A DNA stretch of 64,000 bases from Shimia sp965227725 (GCF_965227725.1 NZ_CBDDGH010000006.1:310001-374000), one strand, 5' to 3'. Positions 35,326-43,690 are shown, counted from the first letter of the stretch. Notes: generated by a model not told the origin, from the letters alone. A program made the numbers and translations.

Positions 35326-36377
35326 TCTGCGGCCTCGCGCTTGTTCTTCATCGCAGGGGAGAAATGCGGAGCGATTTCTTCGGCAAATTGCTGAATTGTG
35401 TCCAGTGTTTCGCTCTGGGACAGACCAAAGTTGCAGCTCAGAATGAACCGGTCGATGCCCAGATCCGCATAAACGCCCAGTTTGTCGACGATCTCCTGCA
35501 CAGACCCAATCATTAGGCTGTCATCCAGTTCCTGACGAGTCTGCTTGCGGGGCAGTTGCTTGATCAGGCCGTTTTCCACCTCGCCGGGACCGGTGAACAC
35601 ATTGTCAAACCGGGCGTAATAGGCTTCGGCCTGGTCAATAAACCGGGTCCGCTGCGCATCCGAATTGCTGATGAACCCGAGCCGCGACAGGGACAGCGTC
35701 AGATGTGAACCCGCATCGCCAAGCTCGTCTTTGGCGCGGTTGAAGCCTGCCACCTGATCTAGCAACAGCTGATGCTGGCCCGCCAACGGCGTGGTCTGAA
35801 TGTGGAAACCCCGCTTGGTGCAGTGGTAAATCCCCTCAGGATTGAGCACCGCCATCATCATCTGCGGGCCGCCCGGTGTCATCGGACGCGGCATGATCGT
35901 GATCGGATCAAACTTATAGTATTTGCCATCTGCGCTGACCTCTTCTTCGGTCAGCAGCTTTTGCAGCAAATCCAGGGATTCATTGAATTTATCCTGCGTT
36001 TCTTCCATCGGAACGCCGATACGCTCCATTTCGTAAGCAAATGCACCACGGCCCACGCCCAGCATCAGGCGGCCCTTGGTAAAGATGTCCGCACAGACAA
36101 CTTCCCCGGCGTAGACGCGCATGTCATGCAGCGGCAGAACAACGATCGACGTGATGATTTTCACATTGTCCGTGTGTTGCGCGATCTGCGTGGCAAACTG
36201 CAGCGGCGCGGGCATCATCAGGATGTTCACCAGATGGTGCTCGGTCACAGAGACAGAGTCATACCCAAGGCGATCAGCCAGCACGGCCTGCTCCAGCATG
36301 TCGTTAAATACGCGATCCCCGCCATATGATTTATCCGGGTAATAGGGGCTCAGCTGAACGCAAAATTCCATTGTCAC
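35322..36377 (-). CDS. LLM-class flavin-dependent monooxygenase (luciferase-like)
   Basis: A 351-residue protein with a TIM-barrel luciferase-like fold: MEFCVQLSPYYPDKSYGG, SVSVTEHHLVNILMMPAPLQFATQIAQ, RLMLGVGRGAFAYEMERIG, and IDRFILSCNFGLSQSETL at the end. It is the oxygenase half of a two-component system with the downstream flavin reductase. A strong AGGAGG precedes the start, and an 11-bp inverted repeat lies about 60-90 bp upstream. Known relatives open N-methylpyridinium rings (TgnB for trigonelline) or oxidise sulfides and alkanesulfonates; this operon's later enzymes fit the first type best. Confidence 0.88.
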   Translation of the reverse strand: MTMEFCVQLSPYYPDKSYGGDRVFNDMLEQAVLADRLGYDSVSVTEHHLVNILMMPAPLQFATQIAQHTDNVKIITSIVVLPLHDMRVYAGEVVCADIFTKGRLMLGVGRGAFAYEMERIGVPMEETQDKFNESLDLLQKLLTEEEVSADGKYYKFDPITIMPRPMTPGGPQMMMAVLNPEGIYHCTKRGFHIQTTPLAGQHQLLLDQVAGFNRAKDELGDAGSHLTLSLSRLGFISNSDAQRTRFIDQAEAYYARFDNVFTGPGEVENGLIKQLPRKQTRQELDDSLMIGSVQEIVDKLGVYADLGIDRFILSCNFGLSQSETLDTIQQFAEEIAPHFSPAMKNKREAAE

Positions 36378-36434
36378 CTCCTTGGGTTAGAGTGTCTTTT
36401 GAAAGACTGTGACAGAAGGTGCTTCACGAAGAAA

Positions 36435-36470
36435 TTGAATTTATCAGCGTCTTAAATTCGATAAATTCAA
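36435..36470. promoter_or_regulatory. Perfect 11-bp inverted repeat upstream of the monooxygenase operon
   Basis: TTGAATTTATC at 36435-36445 and its exact complement GATAAATTCAA at 36460-36470, with 14 bases between (half-site centres 25 bp apart). It sits in the gap between the TetR gene and the first catabolic gene, upstream of the latter's start. This is the obvious candidate operator for the adjacent TetR-family repressor. Confidence 0.6.
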
Positions 36471-36613
36471 ACCTTGAAAATGAACGTGCGAAAGCGCTCT
36501 GCGCAGCACCGGATCACGCCACAGCTGCGTTCAAACACAATACCTTGCGATATGTCGGGCGGTTTTCTGAATGGTGCGCACAGCAGTGCCAAACAGAGCG
36601 TTCAGAAATAACG

Positions 36614-37249
36614 TCAGTCAGGTTTATTCGGAAACGAAACGCCCAAAACGGCGGCAACCGCATCAATACCTGCCTGCGCCAGATCCGGCCCCTGAAGCGC
36701 ATCGACCCCAAGACAGGCCTCAATCCAAAGCCCATCAATCACCGCATTCACCTTGACCACCGCAATCGACAGCGCCGCGTCATCGGTTGGCTTTCCTGCC
36801 TGCCCCAAGGTCTGAGACACCAGATCCGTCAACACCTGACGGTAACGCCAGAACCCTTGTTCATGCAGCTCCCGCATGCGCGGATCAAACAACACCTTGC
36901 CAACAAAATTTGACCAAAACGCCAGATAATGCGGGCTGACAAAAGGCTCGCTCAGGCTAGCTTTGACAAAAGCAAACAGCTGGTCTGCCGGGTCCGGGCC
37001 CGCCTGCTCTGCGGCCACATGGGCATGTTTGGTCATATCCGCGGTGACCGTCGTGTAGGTCGCCTCGATCAACTCTTCCTTATTGCGGAAGTAGTGGCGG
37101 ATCAGGCCAAAGGTCACCCCGGCAAACTCGGCGATATCGCGAATGGTCGTGCCTTCAAGCCCATTTTGCGCCACACATCGGTAAGTGGCATCAATCAGGG
37201 TATCATAGCGCTCTTGCCGACTGAGCCGTTTCTTCGCTTGTTTCGCCAT
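36614..37249 (-). CDS. TetR-family regulator, BetI-like
   Basis: A 211-residue protein. The N-terminal HTH (RYDTLIDATYRCVAQNGLEGTTIRDIAEFAGVTFGLIRHYFRNKEELI) and the C-terminal domain (SPHYLAFWSNFVGKVLFDPRMRELHE, then NAVIDGLWIEACLGVD) resemble BetI, the choline-responsive repressor of bet genes. It precedes the catabolic and transport operon on the same strand, with a perfect inverted repeat in between. I infer that it represses that operon until the quaternary-amine substrate, or an early product, binds. Confidence 0.88.
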   Translation of the reverse strand: MAKQAKKRLSRQERYDTLIDATYRCVAQNGLEGTTIRDIAEFAGVTFGLIRHYFRNKEELIEATYTTVTADMTKHAHVAAEQAGPDPADQLFAFVKASLSEPFVSPHYLAFWSNFVGKVLFDPRMRELHEQGFWRYRQVLTDLVSQTLGQAGKPTDDAALSIAVVKVNAVIDGLWIEACLGVDALQGPDLAQAGIDAVAAVLGVSFPNKPD

Positions 37250-37270
37250 GCTTACCGGTCACCTTTGGTA

Positions 37271-38080
37271 CTAGTCTCTGCGTTGCGGGGTTCTCTTCTC
37301 AAAATAGCCAAAAACGCCCACGATCACCGCCGCCAGCACAATATAGATCAGCGCCAACAGTAACAACGGCTCATAGGTGATATAGGTGTCGCTGCGAATG
37401 CGCGAAATGACACCATAGGCGTCAAATACCGTGATTGTTGCCACCAGAGGTGTGGACTTCAACTGAAGCACCACTTCGCCCGCCAAAGTCGGCAGCACCC
37501 GCTGCAAGGCACGCGGCAGCCAGATACGGCGCAGGATCTTGAACCGGGGCATGCCATAGGCGCGTGCCGCTTCCAGTTCGCCTTTGGGCACACCGGCAAA
37601 AGCGCCCCGCATGATCTCCCCTTCATAACCCGCAAAGGACATGGTCAGCGCCAAGAGCGCATAGGGCCAGGCCTCGCGCAGATAGGGCCACATCCAAGAG
37701 CCCCGGATTTCCGGAATATGCGGGAACAGAGACCCAAGCCCATAATACAGAAAGAAAATCTGGATCAGCAGAGGCGTGCCGCGGATCACCGTACAATAGG
37801 CCGCAGCCAGCCGCGCCAGCGGCCAGGGCCCGATCACCTGCACAAGCCCGATCGGAATTGCGAGCAAAATACCCAGTACAACCGACACCGCCAACAGCCA
37901 GATCGTTGTCCAGACACCCTGCGCAATCATCGGCGCATATTTGGGCAGCCAGTCCCAGCGCATTGTCAGCGCCAGTGTCAGGATCAACGCCCCAAACACA
38001 AGCCCCATGCCAATGCGATGCCGAGGAACGCTACGCAGGCGCTGAAGCGGCCCAGCAGAAGTCTCAACAAGGTCCGACAT
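37271..38080 (-). CDS. Basic amino acid ABC transporter permease (HisM-like)
   Basis: About 269 residues from the ATG at 38080, which directly follows the stop of the companion permease gene. Membrane helices surround the binding-protein-dependent permease motif EAARAYGMPRFKILRRIWLPRALQRVLP. The N-terminal half has GVWTTIWLLAVSVVLGILLAIPIGL and TVIRGTPLLIQIFFLYYGLG, both characteristic of the His/Glu/Gln/Arg/opine permease family. It forms a heterodimer with the HisQ-like protein. Last gene of the transporter operon. Confidence 0.9.
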   Translation of the reverse strand: MSDLVETSAGPLQRLRSVPRHRIGMGLVFGALILTLALTMRWDWLPKYAPMIAQGVWTTIWLLAVSVVLGILLAIPIGLVQVIGPWPLARLAAAYCTVIRGTPLLIQIFFLYYGLGSLFPHIPEIRGSWMWPYLREAWPYALLALTMSFAGYEGEIMRGAFAGVPKGELEAARAYGMPRFKILRRIWLPRALQRVLPTLAGEVVLQLKSTPLVATITVFDAYGVISRIRSDTYITYEPLLLLALIYIVLAAVIVGVFGYFEKRTPQRRD

Positions 38081-38082
38081 CT

Positions 38083-38811
38083 TCAGCCCCCCAGCGCCGG
38101 CAGGCCACGACGGCTGCGTTTTTCCAGCCAGCGGATCCCGCGCATCGAAATGATGGTCACCGACAGATAAATCAACGCTGCCACCGTGTAGAATGTGAAG
38201 TAAGACTTGGTTGCGCCCGCCGCCTGTTTGGTGGCCAGCGTCAGCTCGGAGAAGCCAACAATCGAAAGCAACGCCGTGTCCTTCGTGGCGATCAGCCACA
38301 GATTTGCCAGCCCCGGCAGCGCATAAGGCAGCATCGCAGGCAGCGTAATCCGGCGCAGCACCTTCATGGCTGGCATGCCAAAGGCACGGGCGGCCTCAAT
38401 CTGCCCCGCGGGGATGGCATTGATCGCGCCCCGGATCACTTCGGTTGTGTAAGCCCCCTGCACAATTCCGATCACATAGATCCCGGCCACAAGCCCGCTG
38501 ATCTCCATTGGCCCCACACCAAATTGCCCAAGCACGAGGTTGATGAGCGAATTTCCGGCATAGTACAGCAACAAGATCAGCACCAATTCGGGCACCGCGC
38601 GCACAATTGTGGTGTAAAGCTCCAAGAGGTCACGCAACACCGGGCCGCCATAGAGCTTGCCAAAGGCGCCAGCGATCCCAATCAGGATGCCAAGGCCATA
38701 TCCGCCCACAGCAATCTGCAACGTCGCCAGCAAGCCCCGCCAGAGCGCCCCGCCCCAGCTGTCCATCGCCAGAAGTTGGGCCGTCTCCGAACCCAGAAGA
38801 AATTCAAGCAT
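38083..38811 (-). CDS. Basic amino acid ABC transporter permease (HisQ-like)
   Basis: A 242-residue membrane protein: WRGLLATLQIAVGGYGLGILIGIAGAFGKLYG, TIVRAVPELVLILLLYYAG, and the EAA loop EAARAFGMPAMKVLRRITLPAMLPYALPG. It pairs with the HisM-like protein downstream. It is separated from the binding-protein gene upstream by a terminator-like hairpin, so it may be made in smaller amounts than the binding protein. Confidence 0.9.
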   Translation of the reverse strand: MLEFLLGSETAQLLAMDSWGGALWRGLLATLQIAVGGYGLGILIGIAGAFGKLYGGPVLRDLLELYTTIVRAVPELVLILLLYYAGNSLINLVLGQFGVGPMEISGLVAGIYVIGIVQGAYTTEVIRGAINAIPAGQIEAARAFGMPAMKVLRRITLPAMLPYALPGLANLWLIATKDTALLSIVGFSELTLATKQAAGATKSYFTFYTVAALIYLSVTIISMRGIRWLEKRSRRGLPALGG

Positions 38812-38837
38812 GTTCCCTCAAGATCAAACACGTGATC

Positions 38838-38867
38838 AAAAAGGCGCTCCGGCACCGCAGGCCGGAG
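38838..38867 (-). terminator. Stem-loop with T run after the amino acid binding-protein gene
   Basis: On the minus strand CTCCGGC (complement of 38861-38867) pairs with GCCGGAG (complement of 38847-38853) around a seven-base loop, and TTTTT follows (38838-38842) after CGCC. It lies 15 bp after the binding-protein stop and 26 bp before the first permease start, consistent with partial termination inside the operon. Confidence 0.7.
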
Positions 38868-38882
38868 AGCCAGAGCCAGCGA

Positions 38883-39656
38883 TCAGTCGCCGTAGATGTC
38901 AAAGTCGAAGTGTTTCGCAGTCACTTCCGCATAGGTGCCATTCTCACGCAGCGCGCTGATGCCCGCGTTGATGCGCGCTTTCAGCTCATCACTGCCCTTG
39001 CGCAGGCCAACGCCAGTGCCTTTGCCAAGAATGGCTGGATCATGAGCGGCGGTGCCTTTCACCTCGCAGCAGGACTGCCCGTCGTCAGATGCCATGAAAC
39101 CCGCCAGCGCCAGCGAATCCGCCAGGGTTGCGTCGATACGGCCGGACACCAGATCCTGGTTCACCTCATCAAAGGTCTGATATTCGCGGATCTTTGCACC
39201 GGGATAGTATTTCTGCGCATAGGCGAGGTGGATGGTGGAAACCTGAACGCCAAGGATTTTTCCGTCCAACGCCTCTGGGCTCGCGTCCATTTCAAGCCCC
39301 TTTGCGCCAACGACATAGGCGGGTGTCTGATAATATTTATCCGAGAAATCAATGGTCTTCTCACGTTCTGCGGTGATCGACATCGAGGTCATGATGGCGT
39401 CAATCTTCTCACCCGTCAGGGCGGGGATCAGCCCATCCCAAGGCACCGGAGTGATCTCACATTCGGCCTTGATCTCGGCGCAGAGCGCAGCGATGAAGTC
39501 GATCTCCCAGCCAGACCAATTGCCATTGGCATCCGGGGTTGAGAACGGCGGATAGGGTTCTGCGGCAACCCCGATGCGCAGCGTGTCTGCCTGTGCGGCA
39601 AAAGCGGTGCAGCTGAGCGCAACCACAGCGGTCAGTGTTTTCAAAGTTGTTTTCAT
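38883..39656 (-). CDS. Basic amino acid ABC transporter binding protein (ArgT/HisJ-like)
   Basis: About 257 residues from the ATG at 39656, which has a GGGAG upstream and gives a clear signal peptide (MKTTLKTLTAVVALSCTAFA, cleavage near AQA). The mature protein reads TLRIGVAAEPYPPFSTPDANGNWSGWEIDF, EITPVPWDGLIPALTGEKIDAIMTSMSIT and REKTIDFSDKYYQTPA, as in lysine/arginine/ornithine-binding proteins. Divergent linkage to AruH/AruI-like genes favours arginine or a close relative as ligand. Its two neighbours in the operon are the ATPase upstream and the permeases downstream. Confidence 0.9.
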   Translation of the reverse strand: MKTTLKTLTAVVALSCTAFAAQADTLRIGVAAEPYPPFSTPDANGNWSGWEIDFIAALCAEIKAECEITPVPWDGLIPALTGEKIDAIMTSMSITAEREKTIDFSDKYYQTPAYVVGAKGLEMDASPEALDGKILGVQVSTIHLAYAQKYYPGAKIREYQTFDEVNQDLVSGRIDATLADSLALAGFMASDDGQSCCEVKGTAAHDPAILGKGTGVGLRKGSDELKARINAGISALRENGTYAEVTAKHFDFDIYGD

Positions 39657-39723
39657 TATCAGGCTCCCTGTTGTCTGATTATCTCTGTTGGATTTGTTGT
39701 ATTGTTTTGGTCTTTGTCTGGCG

Positions 39724-40521
39724 TCACCCGATGGAGCGCAGGAATTGCTGCAAGCGCTCTGACTTCGGAGCATTGAAAATTTGCTCGGACGGGCCTTCTT
39801 CCTCGATCCGGCCTTGGTGCAGAAAGATCACCCGATCCGCGACATCCCGGGCAAATGCCATCTCGTGAGTGACCAGCATCATGGTGCGACCTTCCCCTGC
39901 AATATCCTTGATAACCTTAAGCACCTCTCCCACCAGTTCGGGATCAAGCGCAGAGGTCGGCTCGTCAAACAACATCGCGCTAGGTTCTACCGCCAGCGCA
40001 CGCGCAATCGCCGCGCGTTGCTGTTGTCCCCCAGACAGGAAAGACGGAAAGCTGTGGCGTTTCTCATAAAGCCCGACACGGCGCAGCATGTCTTCGGCGG
40101 TGGCGATGGCCTGATCGCGCGACTGCCCCAACACATGCACAGGGACCTCGATCACATTGTGCAAAATATCCATATGTTGCCAAAGGTTGAAGCTCTGGAA
40201 CACCATGGCGAGATTGGTGCGAATGCGCTCGACCTGCCGTCGATCAGAGGGCTCCAGCCCATGCTGCGTTGTCTTCAATTTGATCTCTTCACCACCGATG
40301 ATGATCTGACCGGAATTGGGCTTCTCCAACAGATTGATACAGCGCAGAAACGTGGATTTCCCCGACCCTGAGCCGCCAATGATCGCGATCACCTCGCCGT
40401 GGCGGGCAGTGACCGAAAGCCCTTTGAGCACCTCAAGATCGCCGTAGCTCTTGTGCAGGTTGCGCACCTCAATGGCAGGAGCGCGCGGATCGGTTGCGGC
40501 ATGAGATTGAGCTGCGAGCAT
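39724..40521 (-). CDS. Amino acid ABC transporter ATPase (HisP-like)
   Basis: About 265 residues from the ATG at 40521 with AGGAG six bases upstream; a longer in-frame extension runs into the promoter region and is unlikely. Walker A GGSGSGKST, signature LSGGQQQRA, Walker B AMLFDEPTSALD and the switch His in TMMLVTHEMAFA agree with HisP/GlnQ-type ATPases, including the KLKTTQHGLEPSDRRQ loop of the histidine/arginine group. First gene of the minus-strand transporter operon, divergent from the aminotransferase gene. Confidence 0.92.
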   Translation of the reverse strand: MLAAQSHAATDPRAPAIEVRNLHKSYGDLEVLKGLSVTARHGEVIAIIGGSGSGKSTFLRCINLLEKPNSGQIIIGGEEIKLKTTQHGLEPSDRRQVERIRTNLAMVFQSFNLWQHMDILHNVIEVPVHVLGQSRDQAIATAEDMLRRVGLYEKRHSFPSFLSGGQQQRAAIARALAVEPSAMLFDEPTSALDPELVGEVLKVIKDIAGEGRTMMLVTHEMAFARDVADRVIFLHQGRIEEEGPSEQIFNAPKSERLQQFLRSIG

Positions 40522-40564
40522 GGGCTCTCCTGTGTGATGTCTGGCAAATTTTTTTTGCACAACT

Positions 40565-40585
40565 GTATACTTTACATTTGTACAA
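40565..40585. promoter_or_regulatory. Palindromes in the divergent promoter region of transporter and aruH-like genes
   Basis: GTATAC (40565-40570) and TTGTACAA (40578-40585) have centres 14 bp apart in the 163 bp shared upstream region (40522-40684). Both contain the GTnnAC-type core often bound by GntR/FadR-type dimers. They lie close to where a promoter for either direction would be expected. The regulator is not certain; a GntR gene lies at 43691-44392. Confidence 0.4.
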
Positions 40586-40684
40586 TAAGCAGGCCATATC
40601 AGACGAAGCAACCATTTTCTCGCTCAGCCCGTTCAGGCGCGCCCCAAAACGCCTTGATCGGCAGCGCGCGACAAGGAGACATCA

Positions 40685-41860
40685 GTGAAATACGGCGACA
40701 TAACCAGCAGATTGGCCAACCTCGGCGGGGACAAATGGGCCGTTCACCTGAAAGCGCTTAAAATGAAGGCAGACGGCGCGGATATTGTGATCGCCTCCAT
40801 TGGCGAGCCGGAAATTCCCCCAAGTCCGATTCTGATGCAGAGCTGTCATGACGCCCTGACGGCGGGCCGTGCCGGCTACTCCAACGGTCAAGGTGAAACC
40901 GACCTTTTGCAGACTTTGGCAAAACGCTATGCAGCGCGCAGTGGCCGGGCGATCACTTCCGCAAATGTGATGACCGTACCGGGAACACAGACCGCGCTAT
41001 ATCTAACCATGATGGGCCTGCTGAATCCCGGTGATGAGGTGCTGGTAGGCGATCCCTTTTATGTGTCTTATGAGGGTGTTGTCGCCGCGCCGGGCGGGCG
41101 TTTCGTGCCCGTGCCCATGTCGGCTGATAATGGCTTTCGCCTACAGGCGCGTGACATCGCCCCCCATATCACGCCGCGCAGCCGTGCCATCCTGCTGACC
41201 ACGCCTCACAATCCCACAGGAGCGGTTCTGCGCCCCGAAGATCTGCGCGCCATAGGTGACCTGGCCAAAGAACATGATCTCTGGATCATCAGCGACGAAG
41301 TCTACGCAGAGCTGGTGTTTGACGGCGCTTTCACCTCTCCGCTGGATTTCGCCGATCTGGCAGAGCGCACCATTGTGGTCTCCTCGATTTCAAAATCCCA
41401 TGCCGCACCCGGCTTTCGCAGCGGCTGGATCGTGGCACCGGAGGAATTTGTGTCCCGCGTGCTGCCGCTGTCTGAAACTATCCTGTTTGGCAATCAGCCT
41501 TTCATTGCTGACGCAACAGAGGCCGCACTCTTGGCGCCAAACACCACAGCACAGGACATGCGTTCCAGCTATCGTCGCCGCGCGCAAATGCTGGTCGACG
41601 GTCTGGCAGATCTGCCTTCTGTGCGCATCAGCCTGCCGGATGCGGGTATGTTTGTGATGTTCGACATCCGCGACACCGGACGCAGCGGCGAAGCCTTTGC
41701 AGAAGACCTGCTGGCGCGCGAGGCTGTCTCTGTGCTGCCCGGCGAAGTATTTGGCACCCAAGGCGCAGGTTTTGTGCGCATCAGCCTGACCATCACCGAT
41801 ACAGACATGCAGCGCGTTGTGCGCGGCCTAGCAAATGTCCTGAAAGGAGTACCCGCATGA
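40685..41860 (+). CDS. aruH: Arginine:pyruvate transaminase-like class I aminotransferase
   Basis: A 391-residue PLP enzyme with a GTG start and AAGGAG seven bases upstream. The PLP Lys lies in SSISKSHAAPGFRSGW; other landmarks are ASIGEPEIPPSP, TTPHNPTGAVLRPED and HDLWIISDEVYAELVFDGA. These agree closely with remembered AruH of Pseudomonas (arginine:pyruvate transaminase, 393 residues), which converts arginine to 2-ketoarginine. The next gene is AruI-like and overlaps by four bases, and the divergent operon imports basic amino acids, which strengthens the assignment. Confidence 0.8.
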   Translation: MKYGDITSRLANLGGDKWAVHLKALKMKADGADIVIASIGEPEIPPSPILMQSCHDALTAGRAGYSNGQGETDLLQTLAKRYAARSGRAITSANVMTVPGTQTALYLTMMGLLNPGDEVLVGDPFYVSYEGVVAAPGGRFVPVPMSADNGFRLQARDIAPHITPRSRAILLTTPHNPTGAVLRPEDLRAIGDLAKEHDLWIISDEVYAELVFDGAFTSPLDFADLAERTIVVSSISKSHAAPGFRSGWIVAPEEFVSRVLPLSETILFGNQPFIADATEAALLAPNTTAQDMRSSYRRRAQMLVDGLADLPSVRISLPDAGMFVMFDIRDTGRSGEAFAEDLLAREAVSVLPGEVFGTQGAGFVRISLTITDTDMQRVVRGLANVLKGVPA

Positions 41861-43470
41861 AAACCGTTGGCGTGGCCCTTGTAGAGATGCTGGAACAGCT
41901 GGAGACAGAAGTCGTCTTCGGCATTCCCGGCGCACATACAATCGAGCTTTACCGTGGCCTGGCCGCCTCCACCATCCGCCATATCATGCCGCGCCACGAA
42001 CAGGGCGCTGGGTTCATGGCGGATGGCTATGCCCGTGTCAGCGGCAAACCCGGCGTGTGCCTGCTGATCACCGGCCCCGGCCTCACCAACGCGCTCACTG
42101 CGATGGCGCAGGCCATGCAGGATTCTATCCCGATGCTGGTGATCACCGGCGTCAACCCAGCGAGCAGCTTTGGGCGCGGGCGCGGCTTGCTGCACGAATT
42201 GCCGGACCAGCAGGGCCTGATCCGCGCCATGACCCCGCACAGCCACAGCCTACGCAGCGCTGAGGAGCTGCCCGGCGCCCTGCGCGCGGCCTTTGACTTG
42301 TTTGAAAGCGCCCGCCCCGGTCCGGTCCACATCGAGATCCCCACCGATCTGATGGCCGCCCCGATGCCTGACTACACCCTGCCGCCATCTTCTGCGCAGC
42401 CACCACAGGCGGAGCCCTCCGCGCTTCAGGCCGCAGCCGAGCTGATTGCGCAGGCTAAAACTCCGCTGATTTTCGCCGGTGGCGGATGCAAAGGCGCAGG
42501 GAATGCCGTGCTTTCCTTTTCACAACAAATAGATGCCCCGGTGATCTCCACCGCCAATGCGCGCGCAGACCTTGGGCAGCACCCTCTGCATGTGCCCGCC
42601 TCAGCCTCCCTGCCCGAAGTGCGTGAGATCATCGCAGAGGCGGATCTGGTGATCGGTCTGGGCACGGAAATGGGCGCAACCGACTATGATGTCTATATGG
42701 ATGGCGGCTTCCCGCCCCTACAGCGCTTTATCCGCGCAGACATTGATGCCGACCGCTTCACGCAAGAACCCGTCTGTGAAGTGGCTTTGCACGGCGACAT
42801 CACGCAAACCCTGATTGGACTTGCTCCTCTGCTGCCCCCCACTGCGGATCGCGGGGGGAATGCACGCACACAGGCGCTGCTGGCGGCGGCCACGCCCCCT
42901 GCGGGCACCCCCATGGCGGCAGATCTCGCCATCCTGCAAGCAGTAACAGACGCCCTGCCCGGCTGCATCATCGTCGGAGATTCCACGCAGCTGGTCTATT
43001 CCGGAAATCTGTTCTTGCCCACCACACAAACCCTCGGGGGCTGGTTCAACTCCGCCACCGGCTACGGCACCCTTGGCTATGCGCCACCTGCCGCCGTGGG
43101 CGCAGCCCTCGCGCTTCCGGAAGCGCCCGTGGTCTGCCTTGTCGGGGATGGTGGTCTGCAATTCAGCATCGCAGAGCTGGCCGCCGCAACCGACGCAGGC
43201 ACCCCGGTGATCTTTCTGGTCTGGAACAATGCGGGCTATCGGGAAATCGAAACCTATATGGCCGATGCCGAAATCAGCCCCATCGGCGTAGATCCCTCCT
43301 GCCCCGATCTGATGCAGATCGCCGCCGCCTACGGGATGAAAGATCTGCGCGCCACCGATCTCGATGGTTTAACAGCCGCACTGGCGCAGGTCAGAGAAAA
43401 CCGCACACCTGCCCTGATCGAATGTATCGCGCCGGACGACACCTATGCACCAGCCGCTTGGGGCGGCTAA
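41857..43470 (+). CDS. aruI: TPP-dependent decarboxylase, 2-ketoarginine decarboxylase-like
   Basis: A 537-residue ThDP enzyme of the acetolactate-synthase fold. The N-terminal domain has VVFGIPGAHTIELYRGL and RHEQGAGFMADGYARVSGKPG with the activating Glu; the C-terminal TPP motif is GDGGLQFSIAELAAAT...VWNN. Both N-terminal stretches match remembered AruI of the Pseudomonas arginine transaminase pathway, which decarboxylates 2-ketoarginine (5-guanidino-2-oxopentanoate) to 4-guanidinobutanal. True acetolactate synthase is less likely because no small subunit gene adjoins and the gene is coupled to an AruH-like transaminase. Confidence 0.8.
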   Translation: MKTVGVALVEMLEQLETEVVFGIPGAHTIELYRGLAASTIRHIMPRHEQGAGFMADGYARVSGKPGVCLLITGPGLTNALTAMAQAMQDSIPMLVITGVNPASSFGRGRGLLHELPDQQGLIRAMTPHSHSLRSAEELPGALRAAFDLFESARPGPVHIEIPTDLMAAPMPDYTLPPSSAQPPQAEPSALQAAAELIAQAKTPLIFAGGGCKGAGNAVLSFSQQIDAPVISTANARADLGQHPLHVPASASLPEVREIIAEADLVIGLGTEMGATDYDVYMDGGFPPLQRFIRADIDADRFTQEPVCEVALHGDITQTLIGLAPLLPPTADRGGNARTQALLAAATPPAGTPMAADLAILQAVTDALPGCIIVGDSTQLVYSGNLFLPTTQTLGGWFNSATGYGTLGYAPPAAVGAALALPEAPVVCLVGDGGLQFSIAELAAATDAGTPVIFLVWNNAGYREIETYMADAEISPIGVDPSCPDLMQIAAAYGMKDLRATDLDGLTAALAQVRENRTPALIECIAPDDTYAPAAWGG

Positions 43471-43497
43471 ATTCACCGCCCCCAGCAGAACCAAGTT

Positions 43498-43660
43498 CTA
43501 GCCAAGCTCCATTGAAGCAATGGCGAAGCAAGGGGTCGCTTGGACTTCAAACGGGCCGCGATACATGCGCGCTGTTTCAAAACCGGCTTCCAAGCCAAGG
43601 CTGTCGCACAGGCGGCGCAATTCCGTTGCGCTATCTGTTGGACCTGTCGCGTTTTTGTGC
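43498..43660 (-). pseudogene. C-terminal remnant of a GNAT acetyltransferase
   Basis: A minus-strand frame ending at 43498 reads PTDSATELRRLCDSLGLEAG, then FETARMYRGPF, and ends CFAIASMELG. The GF-E-x-ARMYRGP pattern followed by a terminal LG is the usual end of a GNAT-family acetyltransferase. The upstream part, including the acetyl-CoA loop, is absent, and the frame runs into unrelated sequence before the GntR gene. This looks like the stump of a gene lost by deletion. It fills the 220 bp gap between aruI and the GntR gene. Confidence 0.5.
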
Positions 43661-43690
43661 CGCCCCTTTGCATGCGTAAAACTACCTAGG

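Noticed and set aside
41857..43470. Annotation as acetolactate synthase large subunit (ilvB)
   Set aside because: The fold is shared, but coupling to an AruH-like transaminase, absence of a small-subunit gene and the AruI-like N-terminus favour 2-ketoarginine decarboxylase.
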